From assembly GCA_024398815.1 (NCBI GenBank), contig JAKSIL010000020.1:1-48214 (forward strand): a DNA stretch of 48,214 nucleotides. Reading direction: 5' to 3'. Shown in pieces: positions 30,692 to 38,385 of this stretch (positions within the stretch are counted from its first letter, which is position 1; each line of letters begins with the position of its first letter). The position numbers and the translations under genes are program-made. The notes below the pieces were generated by a model. That model saw only the letters and a list, made by a program, of their open reading frames with translations. It was not told the DNA's origin and did not search any database. Origin of the DNA: Fibrobacter sp. (GTDB lineage Bacteria; Fibrobacterota; Fibrobacteria; Fibrobacterales; Fibrobacteraceae).

Positions 30692-32629
30692 GTGATTCTC
30701 GCTGAATATGATGTTGTAGTTGTCGGTGGCGGCCATGCCGGCATCGAGGCTACTCATGCTGCCTGGAAACTAGGCGTAAAAACCGCTATGCTCACGATGG
30801 ATATAAATGCCATCGGGCGTATGAGCTGCAACCCCGCCGTGGGCGGCCTCGCCAAGGGCCAGATTGTCCGTGACATCGATGCGCTTGGCGGACTCATGGG
30901 GCTCTTGACCGACAAGGCCGGCATCCAGTTCCGCATGCTCAACATGAGCAAGGGCCCTGCAGTGTGGGGCCCGCGTGCCCAGTGCGACATGAAGTATTAC
31001 AGCGAAGTGGCTCGTGAGACGCTTCAAAGCTTGCCCGGACTTTCGTTGATTCAGGGCGAACTCGCTTCGTTTGAACGCATGCCCGACGGCCGCCTTGAAA
31101 TCACGCTTTTGAACGGCGACCGCTACATTACCCGCGCGATTGTGGTGACGAGCGGAACATTCCTTGCCTCGAAGATGTTCACCGGCCTCGAAACGAGCAT
31201 CGGCGGGCGAGTGGGGGAACCCAGCTCCGACAAGCTTTCGGAATGCCTTGCCGCAAACGGTATTAGACTTCGCCGTTTAAAAACCGGCACTCCGAGCCGA
31301 CTGGACCCGGATTCCATCGATTTCGACGAATGCGAAGTGCAGCATGGCGACGAAAACCCGTGGCCCATGAGCGACCGCCATATTGACGGATGTGTCGCAA
31401 ATTTCAGCGCCGGCCAATTCTGGGGCGATTCCGTCAACAAGTTTGTCCGTAACGACTGCGTGTGCTGGATTACGCGCACGAACCTCAAGACGCACGAAAT
31501 TTTGCGCAGCGGCTTCAAGGACAGCCCCATGTTCAGCGGGCGAATCCACGGCAAGGGCCCGCGCTACTGTCCGAGCATCGAAGACAAAATCAACCGCTTT
31601 GGCGACCGTGACGGCCACCAGCTTTTCCTTGAACCGGAACAGGCGGATATCGGTCGCGTGTACATCAACGGTTTTAGCAGCAGCTTGCCTGCCGACATCC
31701 AGTTGCAGGCGATTCATACGATTCAGGGACTAACCCGTGCCCGTGTTCTGCAGATTGGCTATGCTGTTGAATACGATTCCGTGGATGCCACTCAGCTTTA
31801 CCCGACGTTCGAATGCAAGAACGTTCCCGGCCTCTACTTTGCAGGCCAAGTCTGTGGAACGAGCGGTTACGAAGAAGCCGCCGGCCAGGGCCTTATGGCG
31901 GGAATCAATGCAGCCCTTAAAGTGAAAGGCGAGGAACCGTTCATTCTGGGCCGCTCCGAAAGCTATCTCGGGGTGATGGTCGATGACCTGGTGAACATCT
32001 TGCTCGACGAACCGTACCGCATGTTCACGAGCCGCGCCGAATACCGCTTGTTCCTGCGCAGCGACAACGCCGAAGCCCGTCTCAAGGAAAAGGCGCACAA
32101 GATTGGGATGATTGACGATGTCAACTGGGCGGACTGGGTCCGTCGCCGCAATTTGATGGACGCCGTCAAGACCCGTTTGAACGAAGAATCCGCAACTCCA
32201 GCCGAGGCGAACAAGATTCTCGAGGCTGGAGGCCAGGCGCTTGCGACCGAACGCACCCGTTGGATCAATGTGCTCCGCCGCCCGGGAATCGATCCCGAAA
32301 ACTTCTTCAAGGTGGCTGTTCCCGACTCCATCCAGACGGAACCTGGTGGCGCGGGCCTCACTCGTCGCGACCAGTGGCACATGTACGCCGAGGAACTCTA
32401 TGCCGGGTTCTTCGACCGCCAGGAGCGCGAAATCGACGACCAGAAGAAGATGGAATCGGTCAAGCTTTCGCCCGACATGGACTACATGCAGATTTCCGCC
32501 ATCAGCATCGAGAGCCGTCAACGCCTGAACGCCCACAAGCCCCTCACCCTGGGGCAGGCCGCCCGCATTCCCGGAGTGCGTCCGGCGGACATCACCGTGC
32601 TTTCGCATTGGCTTGAAAACAGGGGCTAA
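30692..32629 (+). CDS. mnmG: tRNA uridine-5-carboxymethylaminomethyl modification enzyme MnmG (GidA)
   Basis: A 645-aa FAD enzyme which with MnmE modifies wobble U34 of several tRNAs. The FAD motif is YDVVVVGGGHAGIEATHAAW at the N-terminus; MSCNPAVGGLAKGQIVRDIDALGG and RMLNMSKGPAVWGPRAQCD are MnmG signatures. Also present are the PRYCPSIEDKI stretch and GLYFAGQVCGTSGYEEAAGQG. The C-terminal helical domain binds MnmE and tRNA. The start is GTG 30692, since no in-frame ATG precedes the FAD motif. It is 9 nt after the lipoprotein gene and probably co-transcribed. Confidence 0.97.
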   Translation: MILAEYDVVVVGGGHAGIEATHAAWKLGVKTAMLTMDINAIGRMSCNPAVGGLAKGQIVRDIDALGGLMGLLTDKAGIQFRMLNMSKGPAVWGPRAQCDMKYYSEVARETLQSLPGLSLIQGELASFERMPDGRLEITLLNGDRYITRAIVVTSGTFLASKMFTGLETSIGGRVGEPSSDKLSECLAANGIRLRRLKTGTPSRLDPDSIDFDECEVQHGDENPWPMSDRHIDGCVANFSAGQFWGDSVNKFVRNDCVCWITRTNLKTHEILRSGFKDSPMFSGRIHGKGPRYCPSIEDKINRFGDRDGHQLFLEPEQADIGRVYINGFSSSLPADIQLQAIHTIQGLTRARVLQIGYAVEYDSVDATQLYPTFECKNVPGLYFAGQVCGTSGYEEAAGQGLMAGINAALKVKGEEPFILGRSESYLGVMVDDLVNILLDEPYRMFTSRAEYRLFLRSDNAEARLKEKAHKIGMIDDVNWADWVRRRNLMDAVKTRLNEESATPAEANKILEAGGQALATERTRWINVLRRPGIDPENFFKVAVPDSIQTEPGGAGLTRRDQWHMYAEELYAGFFDRQEREIDDQKKMESVKLSPDMDYMQISAISIESRQRLNAHKPLTLGQAARIPGVRPADITVLSHWLENRG

Positions 32630-32658
32630 ATTCGGCGGAAAAGCCGAATTCGCTTTAA
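32630..32658 (+). terminator. Probable terminator after mnmG
   Basis: AATTCGGC-GGAAAA-GCCGAATT, an 8-bp stem, followed by CGCTTTAAATT. The T-tract is poor. Confidence 0.55.
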
Positions 32659-32749
32659 ATTCATAATTTTTTGTGACATTTTTGCAAAATTGCCCAATAA
32701 TTACTATCTTTGGGCCCGTCAATTAACATATTTTCCAAGAGGTACAATT

Positions 32750-33055
32750 ATGGCAGAAGAAACTGAAGTTAAATCCACAGAAGAAGTTAAGCCTCAGGAA
32801 ACAAAATCCCAAGAAAAAACACAAGCTAAGAAGGCTCCGGCCAAGAAGAAGCGCCCCATGAACGCCAAGCGTAAGGGTGCTGCTCCCGCCGCCAAGAAGC
32901 CGGCCGTGTTCAGTGATTCCCTGGAAGACCGTTTCCCCGCCCTCGCCGCAAAGCTCAAGAAGCAGATCGAAGACGGCATCAAGCAGAAAATCAAGGATGC
33001 CCAGAACGACCCCAAGGTCAAGGCCGCATCCAAGAAGTTCGCTGCTGAAAAGTAA
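32750..33055 (+). CDS. Small Lys/Ala-rich basic protein (histone H1-like)
   Basis: A 101-aa protein starting at ATG 32750 (AAGAGG upstream). The first half alternates acidic and basic (EETEVKSTEEVKPQE, then AKKAPAKKKRPMNAKRKG), like the lysine-alanine tails of bacterial H1-like proteins. The second half is a predicted helix (FPALAAKLKKQIEDGIKQKI) and another basic end. It could bind nucleic acid or ribosomes; no family can be assigned with certainty. It is monocistronic between a weak and a strong terminator. TACTAT at 32702-32707 may be its -10. Confidence 0.75.
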   Translation: MAEETEVKSTEEVKPQETKSQEKTQAKKAPAKKKRPMNAKRKGAAPAAKKPAVFSDSLEDRFPALAAKLKKQIEDGIKQKIKDAQNDPKVKAASKKFAAEK

Positions 33056-33080
33056 CTTCTCCTGAATTTTGGAATTCAAG

Positions 33081-33112
33081 ACGCTCCCGGTTAAGCCGGG
33101 GGCGTTTTTTTT
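33081..33112 (+). terminator. Strong rho-independent terminator
   Basis: ACGC-T-CCCGG-TTAA-CCGGG-G-GCGT with eight Ts. It separates the basic-protein gene from the convergent pseudopilin operon. Confidence 0.92.
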
Positions 33113-33122
33113 GGAAGCTTGT

Positions 33123-33515
33123 TTAGCGGATTGTTGCGCTGAACCCGTAAAAGGCGCTTGTCGTGGAGTCAAGCTTGCCGAGAAAATAGACGAGGTGGCG
33201 TTCGCGGCCTAGTTGTGCGCATTTGGGCTCCGGGAATGGGAAAACTTCGTTGAGCGAGTCTGCGGATTCTCCAGTGAACGAGAAATTCCCGGTGCTGTCG
33301 CATTCGCCGGTATTTTCGCGGAGCATTTTTTCTGCGGTCGCTTTTTTTACGTTGTACTCGAAGTAATCCTCGTGCGATTTCTTGTAGCTGACGAAAGCTC
33401 CGTTTGCCGAAACGTACACGTGCATGGCGAGCATGAAGAATATCCCCGAAACGGCCATGGTCACCACGAGTTCGATGAGCGTGAATCCCTCTTTCGCTTT
33501 GTTGCGGGTGCTCAT
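33123..33515 (-). CDS. Pseudopilin-like protein (GspH/J-type), last gene of operon
   Basis: A 130-aa protein with a class III prepilin signal: short charged leader, EGFTLIELVVTMAVSGIFF, cut after Gly with Glu at +5. Prepilin peptidase would process it in the inner membrane. The C-terminal half is polar with two Cys (GECDS, PKCAQ). It is too short for a major pilin with a glycine loop and is best seen as a minor pseudopilin of a type II or type IV-like machine. Its start overlaps the stop of the previous gene by 4 nt (ATGA). Last gene of a ten-gene run. Confidence 0.8.
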   Translation of the reverse strand: MSTRNKAKEGFTLIELVVTMAVSGIFFMLAMHVYVSANGAFVSYKKSHEDYFEYNVKKATAEKMLRENTGECDSTGNFSFTGESADSLNEVFPFPEPKCAQLGRERHLVYFLGKLDSTTSAFYGFSATIR

Positions 33516-33862
33516 TTTTCGCCTCCGTACTTGCAGTAGTGTAGAGTCCGCGTCGTGTCGCGCCTTGCCTTTATGGAGACGGCGGTGAGGCAGGTCTCCG
33601 CATCTTCCTTGTCTATTTTTACGATGGTTTCCCAGGGCGCCCCTTTCGCGTCGGTGTGCTCGATAACGGTGTCGTTTTGCGCATTGGTCGTGAGAATGAT
33701 GATTTTGCTTAATTCCTGGCCGTAGTTGTCAATCCATACTTTGTCTGTAGTGGGGCTCCTGAAGAGGAATCCTAGCATGAAAACCCCCGTTGTCGTAAGG
33801 ATGGCGAAGCTGACGAGGACTTCGACGAGGGTGCTGCCCTTGCGTGAACTTCTATTTTTCAT
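33512..33862 (-). CDS. Pseudopilin-like protein (GspI/PilV-type)
   Basis: A 116-aa protein starting at ATG 33862 (overlapping the upstream gene by 11 nt). The leader MKNRSSRKG precedes STLVEVLVSFAILTTTGVF, a prepilin cleavage site with Ser at +1 and Glu at +5, similar to GspI and PilV. The rest has KVWIDNYGQELSKIIIL and a C-terminal Cys. It probably joins the tip of a pseudopilus. A GTG at 33877 is possible but gives an unusually long leader. Confidence 0.75.
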   Translation of the reverse strand: MKNRSSRKGSTLVEVLVSFAILTTTGVFMLGFLFRSPTTDKVWIDNYGQELSKIIILTTNAQNDTVIEHTDAKGAPWETIVKIDKEDAETCLTAVSIKARRDTTRTLHYCKYGGEK

Positions 33863-35090
33863 AGATTGCCTCGCCACCGAGATAGACCATGTCGGGCAGG
33901 AATGGATGGTATGCGGTGTCGCCCTTGATTTGCCCGCCTCTCAGGAACCCTCGCCACAGGGTGTTCCCGTCGTAGAATCCGAAGTTGTAGGCAATCATCA
34001 TTCCGTCGAGCTTTCCACGGAAATCGGTCGTCCCCTTCGAGATGATGGCTCCGCGGATTTTTACAGATTCGGCGATGTTTACGGGAATCCCGCCCATGGT
34101 CTCGTCCCAGTTGTCGCCCATGAAAATCACGACAGCATCGTCTGCCACTAGTTTTTGAAGGTCCAGGAGACCGCTGTACTTCGTTTCGCCGGACTTTTTC
34201 CCTTGCACGACCAGCCGAAACTTTTTTTGCTGTGTGGTTTTTAAATTCACGAGTAGCGATTCCTGTGCGAAAAATTCTCCCGAGACTTGAGCGCTGTCTT
34301 TTATCGAGATGGTGCGCGCGACGACGCTTGCGTTTTGCAGGTTCGCCCTTTCCCGGATAAATACGCGGTCGGCGCGTATGGTGCAGTTTTCGCAGCGACT
34401 GTCCCCTTGCATGGTGAGCGTTTTGCAGCTTGAATGCCAGCGCTCGTTCACGCCCACGGATTCGTTCCCGTCGAAAACGCAACTTTCTTCTGTGAATTTA
34501 TCTGTAAACTGATTCCTGCCGAGTTCCGGGTGGAATTTCAGGGTGTCGAAGTAGGGGAGGCTTTCTCCTGAAAAAACGGTGTCGAAAAAGGCTTCCCTGT
34601 CGGCGCGCATTTTGTAGTGCGAGCTGTAGGTGACGCTCCCGGTTTGCATGGCGACGCCCCCTTCGATTTTCGCCTTCCCGACAAGGCTTGTGTTGGCCTG
34701 CGGTGCGAGCAGCGTAAGCGCCGGGCGGCTGTTCGGGATAAAACCTGTGTGAACTGAAAAAGATTTGGTGGAATCGTGGTTGAACACGTCGAGCCGGGCG
34801 CATGCGCCGTCTTGCACATGTGACAGCGAAAAAGAAATGTTTCCGTCTTTCGATGTGTGGCTGAGACTGTCGGTTCTCCAGGGCTTGCCCTCTTTTTGCA
34901 TGCGGTAGAACGCATAGTTTGCTCCGCTTTCGAATTCGAGCTCCGCCCGTATGTCGGTAAACCTGCGGAACGATTCCACGCGTTCACGCCTTACCATGTC
35001 GTAGAGCGAGAAACTCAAGAAGGCTATGGCGACGAGGATGACTATCGTGAGGGGAAGCGTGAACCCGCGCCTGTCGTGGATGTTCGGCAT
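33852..35090 (-). CDS. PilX/GspK-like minor pseudopilin, large
   Basis: A 412-aa protein with the leader MPNIHDRRG then FTLPLTIVILVAIAFLSFSLYDM, the PilX/GspK kind of N-terminus (no Glu5, long hydrophobic helix). The large C-terminal part holds a Cys pair (DSRCENCTIRADRVF) and a long beta-rich stretch with repeated hydrophobic turns (NASVVARTISIKDSAQVSG), which may form a beta-solenoid head. GspK is the usual large tip pseudopilin lacking Glu5, so this fits the tip role. Four nt after the ATPase gene. Confidence 0.72.
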   Translation of the reverse strand: MPNIHDRRGFTLPLTIVILVAIAFLSFSLYDMVRRERVESFRRFTDIRAELEFESGANYAFYRMQKEGKPWRTDSLSHTSKDGNISFSLSHVQDGACARLDVFNHDSTKSFSVHTGFIPNSRPALTLLAPQANTSLVGKAKIEGGVAMQTGSVTYSSHYKMRADREAFFDTVFSGESLPYFDTLKFHPELGRNQFTDKFTEESCVFDGNESVGVNERWHSSCKTLTMQGDSRCENCTIRADRVFIRERANLQNASVVARTISIKDSAQVSGEFFAQESLLVNLKTTQQKKFRLVVQGKKSGETKYSGLLDLQKLVADDAVVIFMGDNWDETMGGIPVNIAESVKIRGAIISKGTTDFRGKLDGMMIAYNFGFYDGNTLWRGFLRGGQIKGDTAYHPFLPDMVYLGGEAIYEK

Positions 35091-35094
35091 CTGG

Positions 35095-36471
35095 CTAGGT
35101 CATCGCCTCTGCGGCGATTTCGTATTCCGTGGTAAGCCCTGCGGCGACCTTCCCGGCACCGTCCATGGCGAGAGTCTTCATGCCGTTTGCGATGGCCGCC
35201 TGTCGCAATTCGGTGTTCGATGCGTTCTTGTGGACCATCTCGCGGAGGGCTTCCGTCATGGGCATCATCTCGAAGATGCCTACGCGGCCCTTGTAGCCGC
35301 TGCCGCCGCAGTTTAGGCAGTTCGGGTCGCTGCCGCCGCATTTGGAGCAAACTCTGCGCACGAGTCGCTGCGCCATGATGAAGTTGACCGCCGAAGCGAC
35401 GAGGAACGGCTCCACGCCCATGTCGATGAGGCGCACGATGGCGGATGGGGCGTCGTTCGTGTGTAGCGTGCTGAATACCAGGTGCCCGGTGAGGGCCGCG
35501 CGTATGGCGAGCTCCGCCGTTTCAGCGTCGCGGATTTCGCCTACCATGATTACGTCCGGGTCCTGGCGTAAAAGCGTACGCAGGGCCGCGGCGAAGGTGA
35601 GGTCGATTTTCGTGTTGACCGCCGTCTGGGTGATGCCCTCGAGTTTGTATTCAATCGGCTCTTCGATAGTCGAAATGTTCAGCTCCGTACTGCGAATCAT
35701 CTGCAGGAGCGTGTAGAGGGTGGTCGTCTTGCCGCTGCCGGTAGGGCCAGTAATTAAAAACATCCCGTAGGGCTTGTGTATTTCATTTTCGCACAAGTTA
35801 ATCTGCTCCGCCGTCATGCCGAGCGAATCCAGTCTGTGTATGATTTGGCCCTTGTCCAAAAGACGCAATACCATCTTTTGTCCGTAGTCGGTAGGGAGTG
35901 CCGAAACGCGAATGTCCACAGCCTTGGAGCCGTCGTCGAAGTGGATTCGACCGTCCTGCGGTCGCCTTTTTTCGGCGATGTCCATGCTCGCCATGATCTT
36001 GATGCGCGAAATGACCTCGGAAATCGAGCGCAACGGCAACTTTCGGGCGATTTTCAAAACGCCGTCCTTGCGGAATCGCACCAGGAACGATTTTTCGCCC
36101 GGCTCGAAGTGGATGTCCGAGACTCCCGTGTGCATGGCCTCGGAAATGATTTCGTTTACGAGGCGTACGACAGGCGAAATCGCCTTGACTCCGGTCGCGT
36201 TCAAACCGAATGTTGGGGCAGACTTCTCCGCGAAAGCGTTTATCCACTGGACAATCTTGTCTTCGTCGGCCTGCACGGGGGTGATGTACACGCCTGCGGC
36301 CGTCTGTAGGTCGTTTAAAAGGTCAAAATCCTCTGCATCTGCGACGGCGACCTTGAGGCTTTTTGAACATTCTTCGTATTCGACGGGAATCGCGGAATAC
36401 CGCTGCATCATCTCTTGCGTGAGGAAACGCAGTGCGGCCTGCGGCGGCGGGTTCTTCAGCTCGAAGGGCAT
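35095..36471 (-). CDS. gspE: Type II secretion / type IV pilus assembly ATPase (GspE/PilB family)
   Basis: A 458-aa hexameric ATPase which drives pseudopilus assembly at the cytoplasmic side. An N-terminal domain (about 1-90) precedes the core: a DIHFEPGEKSFLVRFRKDG segment, Walker A ITGPTGSGKTTTLYTL near 240-250, Asp box EEPIEYKLEGITQT, the LRTLLRQDPDVIMVGEIRD Walker B, His box TGHLVFSTLHTNDAP, and a zinc-binding tetracysteine near 374-387 (CSKC and CLNC). The last feature is typical for GspE and PilB. It comes after a lipoprotein gene by 4 nt and is co-transcribed with three pseudopilins. The partner GspF membrane protein is not in this window. Confidence 0.93.
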   Translation of the reverse strand: MPFELKNPPPQAALRFLTQEMMQRYSAIPVEYEECSKSLKVAVADAEDFDLLNDLQTAAGVYITPVQADEDKIVQWINAFAEKSAPTFGLNATGVKAISPVVRLVNEIISEAMHTGVSDIHFEPGEKSFLVRFRKDGVLKIARKLPLRSISEVISRIKIMASMDIAEKRRPQDGRIHFDDGSKAVDIRVSALPTDYGQKMVLRLLDKGQIIHRLDSLGMTAEQINLCENEIHKPYGMFLITGPTGSGKTTTLYTLLQMIRSTELNISTIEEPIEYKLEGITQTAVNTKIDLTFAAALRTLLRQDPDVIMVGEIRDAETAELAIRAALTGHLVFSTLHTNDAPSAIVRLIDMGVEPFLVASAVNFIMAQRLVRRVCSKCGGSDPNCLNCGGSGYKGRVGIFEMMPMTEALREMVHKNASNTELRQAAIANGMKTLAMDGAGKVAAGLTTEYEIAAEAMT

Positions 36472-36475
36472 GGGT

Positions 36476-36859
36476 TTATTTCGTCGTGTCCGCTTCGGCG
36501 GTGTCCACCGGCACGAGGTTCAGGTTGATGGAACGGAGAATCACCTTGAGCGCCGTGTCGGGCTCGCTCACGACATCCACGGTGTCTTTCGGGAAGTAGC
36601 CGTCCTTGGTGACCACGATTTGGTTCACGTAGCTTTCTTCGGTGGGGAAGATGACCGTGCCGCTGGAGTTTGTTTTGAGGCTCTGCGCGGCCTGGACTTC
36701 GTTCGTCAACTCGACCTTCGCCTTTTCGACAGGCTCGCCCGTGGCGTAGTCCGTCACTATGACCGTGTAGCGCACGGGAATGCGGCTGTCGCTGTCGTCG
36801 TCCTGGAGACAGGAGGAGAGGAGGAACGCCAGGGGGATTAATAGAAATTTCTTTGTCAT
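36476..36859 (-). CDS. Lipoprotein with carboxypeptidase-regulatory-like domain
   Basis: A 127-aa lipoprotein (lipobox LSSC, Cys17). The mature part, RYTVIVTDYATGEPVEKAKVEL, TNSSGTVIF and IVVTKDGYFPKDT, is a transthyretin/CarboxypepD_reg-like beta sandwich, common in surface proteins. It could help anchor or pilot the machine (a pilotin-like role is speculative). ATG 36859 overlaps the stop of the previous gene (ATGA). Confidence 0.72.
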   Translation of the reverse strand: MTKKFLLIPLAFLLSSCLQDDDSDSRIPVRYTVIVTDYATGEPVEKAKVELTNEVQAAQSLKTNSSGTVIFPTEESYVNQIVVTKDGYFPKDTVDVVSEPDTALKVILRSINLNLVPVDTAEADTTK

Positions 36860-37311
36860 TCTGCTTCGAAAAATTTCCCGGCTGTTGTTCCGCCATCAAG
36901 CAAGGCTTCACAAGATATGTTTAGGTAAACTCCATATATCAGGGCCGTCATGCCATTGGAATTATATGTTTCTGTTATTTTGTTGTCTTGGCAGGTGACG
37001 TTTTTTGCATCTTGGTTGTTTTTACTTTTATTGCAAAAGAAGTCGAAGTCACTTTCTGTAAGACCTATAAATGTATCAGTAATGGTTATGACATCTTCGC
37101 CAAAAACGGAAAATTCGTGTAGTGACCAATCTTCAAAAACGACGTCATATACGAGGGTGTGGATGTCGTCATCACCGATCATTGCTTCGCATTTTTGAGG
37201 AATCTCGTTCCAATCGATTGCGCTAGAGTTGGCTTCGGTTGAGGAATTGTCGCATGCGAGGATGGCTATTGCGGTTATACATACAAATAAAATGTTGCTT
37301 GTCAGTCTCAT
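36856..37311 (-). CDS. Lipoprotein, paralogue A
   Basis: A 151-aa lipoprotein (lipobox LACD). The mature start DNSSTEANSSAIDWNEIPQ is identical to that of the next paralogue upstream. Shared landmarks: a GLTESDFDFFCNKS core, a Cys in CQDNKIT, SCEALLDGGTTAGKFFEAE at the end. No known domain. It is AT-rich and belongs to the ten-gene run. Confidence 0.75.
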   Translation of the reverse strand: MRLTSNILFVCITAIAILACDNSSTEANSSAIDWNEIPQKCEAMIGDDDIHTLVYDVVFEDWSLHEFSVFGEDVITITDTFIGLTESDFDFFCNKSKNNQDAKNVTCQDNKITETYNSNGMTALIYGVYLNISCEALLDGGTTAGKFFEAE

Positions 37312-37314
37312 TTT

Positions 37315-37767
37315 CTATTCCGCTTCGAAAAACTGTCCTGGGGTTTGAGTTCCGTTAAGCAACTTTTTGCACGTATTTTTGCCGAGAATCACTGTCATCG
37401 CTGCTGTAGCTCCGTATGATTTGTGCGTTAATGTTATTGTCATGTCTTTGCAGACTACATTAAATGCTGCGGGGTCTTCCCTGTCCTTATTGCAGAAAAA
37501 TTCGAAGTCACTTTCCGTAATGCCGGAGAAGGTTTCGGTGATGTAAACTGAATCCCCGTCAAAAATGTCGACATCGTAAAGCGACCAGTTTGCGAAGACG
37601 AAATTGTAAATGAGAGTGCTTTTGTCTTCGCCCAGGGTTATCTCGCATTTTTGAGGAATCTCGTTCCAATCGATTGCGCTAGAGTTGGCTTCGGTTGAGG
37701 AATTGTCGCAGGCGAGGATGGCCATTGAGATTGTGGCCACTATTAATAAACTGAATATGTTTTTCAA
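37315..37767 (-). CDS. Lipoprotein, paralogue B
   Basis: A 150-aa lipoprotein starting at TTG 37767, supported by AAGGAGA 6 nt upstream and a 4-nt overlap with the previous stop (TTGA). It resembles paralogue A along its whole length (GITESDFEFFCNKD, TCKKLLNGTQTPGQFFEAE). A 68-nt stretch is identical in DNA, but the remainder has diverged strongly. Function unknown; the pair may be variants of one surface role. Confidence 0.75.
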   Translation of the reverse strand: MKNIFSLLIVATISMAILACDNSSTEANSSAIDWNEIPQKCEITLGEDKSTLIYNFVFANWSLYDVDIFDGDSVYITETFSGITESDFEFFCNKDREDPAAFNVVCKDMTITLTHKSYGATAAMTVILGKNTCKKLLNGTQTPGQFFEAE

Positions 37768-38384
37768 ATTGAATCTCCTTGGATGGGCTGTTTCCAGTAC
37801 ATATTGGCGTAAATTCGTACAATTTCAGTTGCGTATGCGGTTTTGTTAGTGTAGGAACTGATGATTTTAATAAAGTCTCTAAAGCCATCTTTTTTTGAAA
37901 ATGAAAATGAAGCGTTTTCAAGTTCGTCCGCCCAGATTAACTCATATTGACTTGTGTCTTTTTCAAGGTAGACTTTTGCCTTACCGTGTTCTGGAATTTT
38001 TACATAAACGGAGTCTTCGCTGATACTGAGTGATTTTGTTATATTTTCAAAGTTTATACTGACGTAAGTTTGATTGTATGAATAGTCAATCATGTATAAA
38101 TTTACATTGTTGTCATTAGGAAGTTTTTTTTCTTCTCCAATATTATATTTTGTCAGAATGGAATCGCAAAAAATTTGTTTAAAAATTGATTTTTCGCTGA
38201 GATTGATGATGTATGAACAAGTGTCATTCAAAGGACATGATACATTGGCGTAAATGTTTAATTCTCGATATACGGATGGATCTGTTGGCTTCCCGATATC
38301 TTCGGTAGGATTATATAACATATCTCCCGTACAGGCTTGCAACGTTATGAACGAAAGCAAGAACATAAACAAAAGAAAGCGCAT
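37764..38384 (-). CDS. Lipoprotein, unknown function
   Basis: A 206-aa protein with lipobox LQAC (Cys18) and a mature beta-rich, Asn/Tyr-rich body with a Cys pair (CPLNDTC). No family recognised. It begins 1 nt after the large heparinase-like gene, and so may be a partner of that protein. AT-rich codon use unlike the flanking machine genes. Confidence 0.65.
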   Translation of the reverse strand: MRFLLFMFLLSFITLQACTGDMLYNPTEDIGKPTDPSVYRELNIYANVSCPLNDTCSYIINLSEKSIFKQIFCDSILTKYNIGEEKKLPNDNNVNLYMIDYSYNQTYVSINFENITKSLSISEDSVYVKIPEHGKAKVYLEKDTSQYELIWADELENASFSFSKKDGFRDFIKIISSYTNKTAYATEIVRIYANMYWKQPIQGDSI

Positions 38385-38385
38385 T

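Noticed and set aside
29372..30757. 461-aa open frame on the minus strand
   Set aside because: It is the antisense shadow of the FKBP_N/thioredoxin lipoprotein gene and has no ribosome binding site or recognisable motif.
31730..32722. 330-aa open frame on the minus strand
   Set aside because: Antisense shadow of mnmG; the composition follows from mnmG codon use.
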